Below are positions 6,766 through 11,821 of a stretch of DNA of 11,821 bases, piece after piece. The position numbers and the translations under genes were made by a program. Within the stretch, counting starts at the first letter, position 1. Every line of letters begins with the position of its first letter. The notes under the pieces are model-generated. The model made no database searches. It saw nothing but the letters and a program-made list of their open reading frames with translations, and was not told the DNA's origin. This DNA is from an uncultured Streptococcus sp. (GTDB lineage: Bacteria; Bacillota; Bacilli; Lactobacillales; Streptococcaceae): NCBI GenBank assembly GCA_934216185.1, contig CAKQBM010000049.1:1-11821 (forward strand), given 5' to 3'.

Positions 6766-7528
6766 ATTTGAATTTGCCAAAGAGCTTGTTAAGAAGGCTG
6801 GCCAGTACATCCTTGACCATATGCAGGAAGACTTGTGTGTTGAAACCAAGTCCTCTCCAACAGATTTGGTGACCAGACTGGACAAGGAAGTTCAGGAACT
6901 ATTGGTTGGTGAGATTTTGTCCCGTTATCCTGAGGATAAGATTTGTGCTGAAGAAGGTTGTCTACGAGCTTCGGTTCAAGAGGGCAAGGTTTGGGTTATC
7001 GATCCCATTGATGGTACCAATAATTTTGTCGCCCAGCAGGAAGATTTTGCTGTCATGATGGCTTATTTTGAAAATGGTCAGGGGCAGTTTGGACTGATTT
7101 ATGATGTGGTCAAAGGAGATTGTTATCACGGTGGTGGTAAGTTTCCAGTCTGTCGAAATGATAAGCCCCTAGCTCCCTTTAAAGCAAAACCCCTTGGAGA
7201 TTTTCTTATTGCGGGAAATAGTGGCATGCTGGAAACCAATGAATGGGGGCTGGCTGATTTGAGTCGAGCAGTACTTGGTGTTCGTGTTTATGGGAGTGCG
7301 GCCATTAGTTTTGCCAAGATTTTGTCAGGGCGTTTGTTGACCTATGTCACTTATCTGCAACCATGGGATTATGCTGCAGCTAGTATTTTAGGGGAAAGTC
7401 TGGGCTATCGGGTTGTGACCCTATCTGGTCAACCGCTTGATTTTCAAACCAGACAGCCGGTCATGATGGTCCCTCTTGAGATGCAGGAGGAAATTCAGTC
7501 CTATATTTACGAAAGGAAAAGAACTTAA
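6755..7528 (+). CDS. Inositol-monophosphatase family phosphatase (SuhB/YktC-like)
   Basis: The 257-residue protein has the metal-binding set of the family: Glu66-Glu67 in [14 protein letters not shown] at 83-91 and PWDYA at 203-207. These Mg-dependent enzymes dephosphorylate inositol phosphate or related substrates such as fructose-1,6-bisphosphate, NADP or pAp; which one applies here cannot be told. I chose TTG 6755 as the start: it gives [11 protein letters not shown] and the usual length, and AAGGGGAAGG at 6734-6743 is a good ribosome binding site. The longer in-frame start at 6653 would only add residues encoded over UPF0223. It overlaps UPF0223 by 11 bases and its stop touches the rsmF ATG. 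Confidence 0.88.
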   Translation: MESKFEFAKELVKKAGQYILDHMQEDLCVETKSSPTDLVTRLDKEVQELLVGEILSRYPEDKICAEEGCLRASVQEGKVWVIDPIDGTNNFVAQQEDFAVMMAYFENGQGQFGLIYDVVKGDCYHGGGKFPVCRNDKPLAPFKAKPLGDFLIAGNSGMLETNEWGLADLSRAVLGVRVYGSAAISFAKILSGRLLTYVTYLQPWDYAAASILGESLGYRVVTLSGQPLDFQTRQPVMMVPLEMQEEIQSYIYERKRT

Positions 7529-8833
7529 ATGCAATTTCCAGAAGGATTTGTTGAAAAATATGAAGAGATACTAGGATATGAGGCAAGAGATTTTCTTGCC
7601 TCTTTTGAGGAGGAAGCGGTTTCGGCCTTTCGGATCAATCCTTTAAAAGAAGCGCCAATTTCCTTTCCTGATGCCATTCCTCAAACTCCTTGGGGTCACT
7701 ATGGTAAGGTTTCAGGGAAATCGCCTGAGCATGCTACTGGTTTAGTATATTCGCAAGAGCCTGCTGCTCAGATGGTTGCTCAGGTAGCCCAGCCTAGTCC
7801 TGGAATGAAGGTCTTGGACTTGGCAGCTGCACCGGGTGGAAAATCAACTCAGCTGGCAGCCTATCTAGCAGGGGAGGGTCTCCTTGTTTCCAATGAAATT
7901 TCAAGCAAACGGGCTAAGATTTTAGTAGAAAACATGGAGCGCTTTGGAGCGACAAATGTCGTGGTGACCAATGAATCTGCTGACCGCTTGGCTAAGGTCT
8001 TTAAAGGCTATTTTGACCTCATTGTCCTTGATGCTCCTTGCTCTGGTGAAGGGATGTTTCGTAAGCAACCAGATGCTATGGACTATTGGAGCTTAGATTA
8101 TCCAAGTCAATGTGCTAGCTTGCAAAGAGAAATTCTAGCAGATGCAGTGACCATGCTCGCAGAAGGTGGTCGTCTGGTTTATTCAACCTGTACCTGGGCA
8201 CCTGAGGAAAATGAAGAGATTGTCAATTGGCTACTGAAAGAGTATGATTTTGATTTGCTGCCAGTAGAGCATATCAATGGAATGGTAGCTGGTATTGACC
8301 TGCCAGAAACGGCTCGTATGTACCCTCATCATTTTAAGGGAGAGGGGCAGTTTGTAGCCCATTTGCAATTTAAAGGTGACAATCCAGCTCCTAAATTTAA
8401 GGCAAGTAAGAGCAATCTCAGTCGTGAACAGCTTACTTTGTGGCAAGAATTTACCCAAAAACATTTGAAGGTCAATCTAAGAGGTATCTTGCAGACTTTT
8501 GGTGACCAACTCTATCTCTTACCAGAACTTTTGCCAGATTTAGGGAAACTCAAGATTGCTCGCAATGGCCTGCATCTGGGCACTTTTAAGAAGAAACGTT
8601 TTGAACCTAGTTTTGCTCTTGGTCTAGCCTTGAAACCGAGTCAGGTAAAGCAGTCGGTTGAAATTGACCAAGAAGCGTTTGTAAAGTATGTGGCTGGAGA
8701 AACCGTTCAGCTGTCGGAAAGTCTGCCAAATGATTGGTACCAAGTTTTGGTTCAAGGCAATGGTTTGGGCTTTGCTAAGGTGACGGGAAATGTTTTGAAA
8801 AATTATTTTCCAAAAGGCCTCAGATTCAAGTGA
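7529..8833 (+). CDS. rsmF: RsmF-type 16S rRNA (cytosine-5) methyltransferase
   Basis: A 434-residue member of the NOL1/NOP2/Sun family. The SAM-binding motif KVLDLAAAPGGKST is at 94-107. Two catalytic cysteines sit in DAPCSGEGMF (Cys171) and STCTWAPEENE (Cys221). FRINPLK at 34-40 is the N-terminal family motif. The C-terminal third (roughly 300-434) is the RsmF/PUA-like RNA-binding part. It transfers methyl from SAM to C5 of specific cytosines in 16S rRNA; the exact position in streptococci is not certain from sequence. ATG directly follows the IMPase stop (TAAATG) with AAAGGA at 7512-7517. No terminator follows, so transcripts could read into pst. Confidence 0.92.
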   Translation: MQFPEGFVEKYEEILGYEARDFLASFEEEAVSAFRINPLKEAPISFPDAIPQTPWGHYGKVSGKSPEHATGLVYSQEPAAQMVAQVAQPSPGMKVLDLAAAPGGKSTQLAAYLAGEGLLVSNEISSKRAKILVENMERFGATNVVVTNESADRLAKVFKGYFDLIVLDAPCSGEGMFRKQPDAMDYWSLDYPSQCASLQREILADAVTMLAEGGRLVYSTCTWAPEENEEIVNWLLKEYDFDLLPVEHINGMVAGIDLPETARMYPHHFKGEGQFVAHLQFKGDNPAPKFKASKSNLSREQLTLWQEFTQKHLKVNLRGILQTFGDQLYLLPELLPDLGKLKIARNGLHLGTFKKKRFEPSFALGLALKPSQVKQSVEIDQEAFVKYVAGETVQLSESLPNDWYQVLVQGNGLGFAKVTGNVLKNYFPKGLRFK

Positions 8834-8839
8834 AAATGC

Positions 8840-8868
8840 TAGTCAAAGTAGCTTGTCTATGTTATAGT
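8840..8868 (+). promoter_or_regulatory. Promoter of the pst operon
   Basis: TAGTCA at 8840-8845, a 17-base spacer and TATAGT at 8863-8868, with a predicted start near A8875. It begins six bases after the rsmF stop. It shares GCTAGTCAA and TATA-x-T-x-GAAGTA with the spxA1 promoter at identical spacing. I recognised no separate PhoB-type direct-repeat operator. Confidence 0.65.
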
Positions 8869-8874
8869 GGAAGT

Positions 8875-8928
8875 ATGGATTTTTTCAAATTGTCTTTCAA
8901 TTTCAGTCAAAATTGGTGGAGAAGATAA
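8875..8928 (+). CDS. Possible leaderless 17-codon leader ORF upstream of pstS
   Basis: The ATG at 8875 falls on the predicted +1 base of the pst promoter, and the frame encodes MDFFKLSFNFSQNWWRR before TAA at 8926-8928. It has no ribosome binding site, so it could only be read from a leaderless mRNA. Its coding status is unproven; short chance ORFs are common. Confidence 0.3.
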   Translation: MDFFKLSFNFSQNWWRR

Positions 8929-9052
8929 CTGAGTAAATTTCAAGTAAAACCAAGCAAAGAACTTCAGTTGGCTCCCCATTTTCAAAAGAAAAACATAAAT
9001 AAATAGTTGAAAAAATTCACAGCATTCACCATTATTTTCAAGGAGAAAAACA
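8929..9052 (+). other. Rest of the pstS 5' leader
   Basis: With the ORF above, this makes a leader of about 178 bases. No known riboswitch is recognised. TTGAAAA (9007-9013) can pair with TTTTCAA (9035-9041), whose last base is the first of the AGGAG ribosome binding site (9041-9045), seven bases before the GTG start. AACTGA (8927-8932) can pair with TCAGTT (8964-8969). These stems are short and AT-rich. Confidence 0.4.
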
Positions 9053-9931
9053 GTGAAAAAAAGGAAAAAACTCGCTCTATCCCTTGCAGCTCTTTTGCTG
9101 GCAGGTTCTTTGGCGGGATGTGCTAGCTGGATTGATCGTGGGGAATCCATGACAGCTGTTGGCTCAACGGCTCTTCAGCCCTTGGTCGAAGCAGCAGCAG
9201 ATGAATTTGGCTCTATGCACGTTGGAAAAACGGTCAACGTCCAAGGTGGAGGATCTGGTACAGGTCTGTCTCAGGTTCAGTCCGGAGCTGTTGATGTAGG
9301 AAATTCAGACGTATTTGCCGAGGAAAAAGACGGTATCAATGCATCCGCTCTAGTGGACCATAAGGTTGCTGTAGCGGGCTTGGCAGTTATTGTGAACAAG
9401 GAAGTTGATGTTGAAAATCTGACAACTGAACAACTCCGTAGTATCTTCACAGGCCAAGTAACCAACTGGAAAGAAGTCGGTGGGAAAGACCTAGCCATTT
9501 CCATTATCAACCGCGCGGCAAGTTCAGGTTCGCGTGCAACCTTTGATAGTGTTATCATGGATGGTCAATCTGCCGTGCAGAGTCAAGAACAGGATTCAAA
9601 TGGGATGGTTAAAAACATTGTTTCCCAGACACCAGGAGCTATTTCTTACCTAGCCTTTGCCTATGTGGATGACTCGGTTAAACGCATGAAGTTGAATGGC
9701 TATGAGCCAATTGCAGAAAATGTTACAAGCAATAACTGGCCTTTATGGTCTTATGAACACATGTATACCCTAGGCCAACCAAATGAATTGGTGGCAGAAT
9801 TCCTCAACTTTGTCCTCTCTGATGAAGCGCAAAGTGGAATCGTTAAGGGGATGGGCTATATTTCTGTCAAGGAAATGAAGGTTGAAAAAGATGCTGTAGG
9901 AACGGTGACAGCACTAGAAGGGAGTCAATAA
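9053..9931 (+). CDS. pstS: Phosphate ABC transporter substrate-binding lipoprotein PstS
   Basis: The 292-residue protein has a lipoprotein signal: MKKRKK, a hydrophobic core, then LAGC with lipidated Cys23. The mature part carries the phosphate-binding loops of Pst[27 protein letters not shown] and [13 protein letters not shown]. It captures phosphate outside the membrane and delivers it to PstC/PstA. The start is GTG, supported by AGGAG seven bases upstream. The stop overlaps the pstC ATG by one base. S. pneumoniae has two pst operons; from its place after rsmF this should be the one usually called pst2 (recalled). Confidence 0.95.
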   Translation: MKKRKKLALSLAALLLAGSLAGCASWIDRGESMTAVGSTALQPLVEAAADEFGSMHVGKTVNVQGGGSGTGLSQVQSGAVDVGNSDVFAEEKDGINASALVDHKVAVAGLAVIVNKEVDVENLTTEQLRSIFTGQVTNWKEVGGKDLAISIINRAASSGSRATFDSVIMDGQSAVQSQEQDSNGMVKNIVSQTPGAISYLAFAYVDDSVKRMKLNGYEPIAENVTSNNWPLWSYEHMYTLGQPNELVAEFLNFVLSDEAQSGIVKGMGYISVKEMKVEKDAVGTVTALEGSQ

Positions 9932-10848
9932 TGAATCAAGAAGAATTAGCTAAAAAATTACTTTCTCCCTCAAAGAACTCTCGTCTAGAGAAACTAGGAA
10001 AAGGCTTAACCTTTGCTTGTCTGTCTTTGATTGTCATCATTGTGGCTATGATTTTGATTTTCGTAGCCCAAAAAGGTTTGTCAACCTTCTTTGTCAATGG
10101 GGTTAATATCTTTGATTTCCTCTTTGGCCAAACTTGGAATCCTTCAGGTAAACAATTTGGTGCCCTTCCTATGATTTTGGGTTCCTTTATTGTCACAATC
10201 CTATCTGCCCTTATCGCAACTCCTTTTGCCATTGGTGCGGCAGTCTTTATGACCGAGGTCTCACCAAAAGGTGCTAGAATCTTGCAACCAGCCATTGAAT
10301 TGCTTGTCGGGATTCCTTCAGTCGTCTATGGATTTATCGGTTTGCAGGTCGTAGTTCCCTTTGTCCGTAGTGTCTTTGGTGGAACTGGTTTTGGGATTTT
10401 GTCAGGGATTTTCGTTCTCTTTGTCATGATTTTACCAACGGTAACCTTTATGACAACTGATAGCTTGCGTGCGGTGCCTCGTCACTACCGCGAAGCTAGT
10501 TTGGCTATGGGGGCTACTCGTTGGCAAACCATCTGGCGCGTGACCTTGAAGGCAGCGCGTTCAGGGATTTTCACAGCAGTGGTCTTTGGGATGGCGCGTG
10601 CCTTTGGTGAGGCCTTGGCCATTCAGATGGTAGTCGGAAACTCAGCCGTTGTCCCAACTTCATTGACAACACCTGCTGCGACTTTGACGTCTGTTTTGAC
10701 AATGGGTATCGGGAATACCGTTATGGGAACAGTTGATAATAACGTTCTCTGGTCACTGGCCTTAGTCTTGCTTTTGATGAGTTTGGCCTTCAACAGTGTG
10801 ATTAAATTGATTACGAAAGAAAGAGGAAAGAAAAACTATGCACGCTAA
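9931..10848 (+). CDS. pstC: Phosphate ABC transporter permease PstC
   Basis: The 305-residue membrane protein has about six helices (the first near 26-47; others near 80-108, 123-145, 153-175, 212-237 and 272-292). The EAA loop that contacts the PstB ATPase is seen as YREASLAMGATRWQTIW (186-202). It forms the phosphate channel with PstA. AAGGGAG at 9918-9924 lies six bases before ATG, inside the end of pstS; the start overlaps the pstS stop (TAATG). The 3' end overlaps pstA by 11 bases. Confidence 0.95.
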   Translation: MNQEELAKKLLSPSKNSRLEKLGKGLTFACLSLIVIIVAMILIFVAQKGLSTFFVNGVNIFDFLFGQTWNPSGKQFGALPMILGSFIVTILSALIATPFAIGAAVFMTEVSPKGARILQPAIELLVGIPSVVYGFIGLQVVVPFVRSVFGGTGFGILSGIFVLFVMILPTVTFMTTDSLRAVPRHYREASLAMGATRWQTIWRVTLKAARSGIFTAVVFGMARAFGEALAIQMVVGNSAVVPTSLTTPAATLTSVLTMGIGNTVMGTVDNNVLWSLALVLLLMSLAFNSVIKLITKERGKKNYAR

Positions 10849-11722
10849 GAAATTAGATAAAATTGCAACAGCTGTCCTCTACTCGATTGCAGGAATTATT
10901 GTTGCCATCTTGGCATCCTTGATTCTTTATATCTTGGTTCGTGGTTTGCCCCACATCTCTTGGTCTTTCTTGACTGGCAAATCATCTTCTTACCAAGCAG
11001 GTGGAGGGATTGGAATTCAGCTCTATAATTCCTTCTTCCTTCTGGTCATTACCTTGATTATCTCTGTTCCTTTGTCAATGGGTGCTGGGATTTTCCTAGC
11101 TGAATATGCTAAAAAAGGTCCTGTGACCAACTTTGTCAGAACTTGTATTGAAATCTTGTCTTCTCTACCATCAGTAGTTGTGGGACTCTTTGGTTACTTG
11201 ATCTTTGTAGTTCAGTTTGAATATGGATTTTCAATCATTTCAGGTGCCTTGGCCTTGACGGTCTTTAACCTTCCTCAGATGACTCGTAATGTTGAGGACA
11301 GTTTGAAACATGTTCACCATACGCAGCGTGAGGCTGGTCTGGCCCTTGGGATTTCTCGTTGGGAGACAGTTGTCTATGTGGTTATTCCAGAAGCTCTCCC
11401 AGGTATTGTCACTGGGGTCGTCTTGGCCTCTGGTCGTATCTTTGGTGAGGCTGCTGCTTTGATTTATACAGCAGGACAATCCGCTCCAGCCCTTGACTGG
11501 TCTAACTGGAATATTCTCAGTGTAACTAGCCCAATCTCTATCTTCCGTCAAGCAGAAACCTTGGCTGTCCATATCTGGAAAGTCAATAGCGAAGGAACCA
11601 TTCCAGATGGAACCATCGTATCAGCAGGTTCTGCTGCAGTGCTCCTCATCTTTATCCTCATCTTTAACTTTGGAGCCCGCAAACTCGGAAGCTACCTACA
11701 TAAGAAATTAACCGCTGCCTAA
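10838..11722 (+). CDS. pstA: Phosphate ABC transporter permease PstA
   Basis: The 294-residue partner of PstC has about six helices (the first at 12-35; others near 65-88, 108-126, 131-147, 187-210 and 262-283). The EAA loop is QREAGLALGISRWETVVY (163-180), and an SLPSVVVGLFGY stretch (109-120) is shared in kind with PstC (GIPSVVYGFIG). AGAGGAAAG at about 10822-10830 is the ribosome binding site. The end is followed directly by the pstB ribosome binding site. Confidence 0.95.
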   Translation: MHAKKLDKIATAVLYSIAGIIVAILASLILYILVRGLPHISWSFLTGKSSSYQAGGGIGIQLYNSFFLLVITLIISVPLSMGAGIFLAEYAKKGPVTNFVRTCIEILSSLPSVVVGLFGYLIFVVQFEYGFSIISGALALTVFNLPQMTRNVEDSLKHVHHTQREAGLALGISRWETVVYVVIPEALPGIVTGVVLASGRIFGEAAALIYTAGQSAPALDWSNWNILSVTSPISIFRQAETLAVHIWKVNSEGTIPDGTIVSAGSAAVLLIFILIFNFGARKLGSYLHKKLTAA

Positions 11723-11732
11723 AGGAGAAGCC

Positions 11733-11821
11733 ATGTCAAAATATAATTGGGATGAAAAGCATATCATCACCTTTCCTGAAGAAAAAGTGGCCCTCTCTAC
11801 TAAGGATTTACATGTTTACTA
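11733..11821 (+). CDS. pstB: Phosphate ABC transporter ATPase PstB (N-terminus only)
   Basis: ATG 11733 follows AAAGGAGAAG (11721-11730), a strong ribosome binding site overlapping the pstA stop. Twenty-nine codons are visible, beginning MSKYNWDEKHIITFPEE and ending KDLHVY, which is the usual start of streptococcal PstB. The Walker motifs lie beyond the window. Streptococci often carry two pstB genes in this operon, so this would be the first. It supplies ATP-driven energy to PstC/PstA. Confidence 0.9.
   Translation, partial: MSKYNWDEKHIITFPEEKVALSTKDLHVY

Noticed and set aside
8857..9150. Minus-strand 97-codon ORF across the pst leader
   Set aside because: It runs antisense through the promoter, leader and pstS signal sequence, has no recognisable domain, and its Phe-rich composition comes from A-rich leader DNA.
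5259..10848. Three gene junctions with overlaps of exactly 11 bases (5259-5269, 6755-6765, 10838-10848)
   Set aside because: A notable coincidence, but 1-, 4-, 8- and 11-base overlaps are common in tightly packed bacterial operons and reflect translational coupling.

Overview
The window looks like a chromosomal segment of a Streptococcus, most likely of the mitis group (S. mitis, S. oralis, S. pneumoniae and relatives). The reasons are the low-GC coding style, the LPXTG surface protein, and the chain spxA1 - UPF0223 - inositol-monophosphatase family - rsmF - pstS/C/A/B, which is familiar streptococcal gene order (recalled, not searched). All convincing genes lie on the + strand.

Region 1 (1-2438) is the 3' part of a large cell-wall-anchored surface protein. 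It runs from the tail of a Rib-like domain, through seven tandem ~90-residue Pro/Gly/Thr/Lys-rich domains, to a Thr/Pro/Asn-rich linker and an LPNTG sorting signal. Six of the domains form an A-B-C triplet present twice with an 834-bp period. Within it, 789 bp are identical base for base. This is the accessory part of the window and the most notable sequence.

Region 2 (2439-2612) is a short intergenic segment. It holds one imperfect inverted repeat, then a strong hairpin that probably ends the surface-protein transcript and runs directly into an extended -10 promoter for hemW. The predicted start of transcription falls on or next to the hemW ATG, so the hemW mRNA may be leaderless.

Region 3 (2613-5876) is a tight four-gene operon: hemW (radical SAM heme chaperone family), an acyl-ACP thioesterase, a NagD-type HAD phosphatase and a four-helix TIGR01906-type membrane protein. 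A terminator follows at 5980-6011.

Region 4 (6023-8833) has its own promoter and encodes SpxA1 (redox/stress regulator of RNA polymerase), a UPF0223 protein, an IMPase-family phosphatase and the rRNA m5C methyltransferase RsmF. The genes abut or overlap by 1-11 bases.

Region 5 (8840-11821) is the phosphate ABC transporter operon: pstS lipoprotein, permeases pstC and pstA, and the first 29 codons of pstB, cut by the window edge. Its promoter starts six bases after the rsmF stop. It resembles the spxA1 promoter closely, base for base at the same spacing. The ~180-nt pstS leader may carry a leaderless 17-codon ORF.

Most of the window is ordinary housekeeping DNA. I see no mobile element, CRISPR array, tRNA or rRNA, and no convincing new multi-gene system. 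The points worth checking are the repeat duplication, the terminator/promoter fusion with a leaderless hemW, the twin promoters and the pstS leader.
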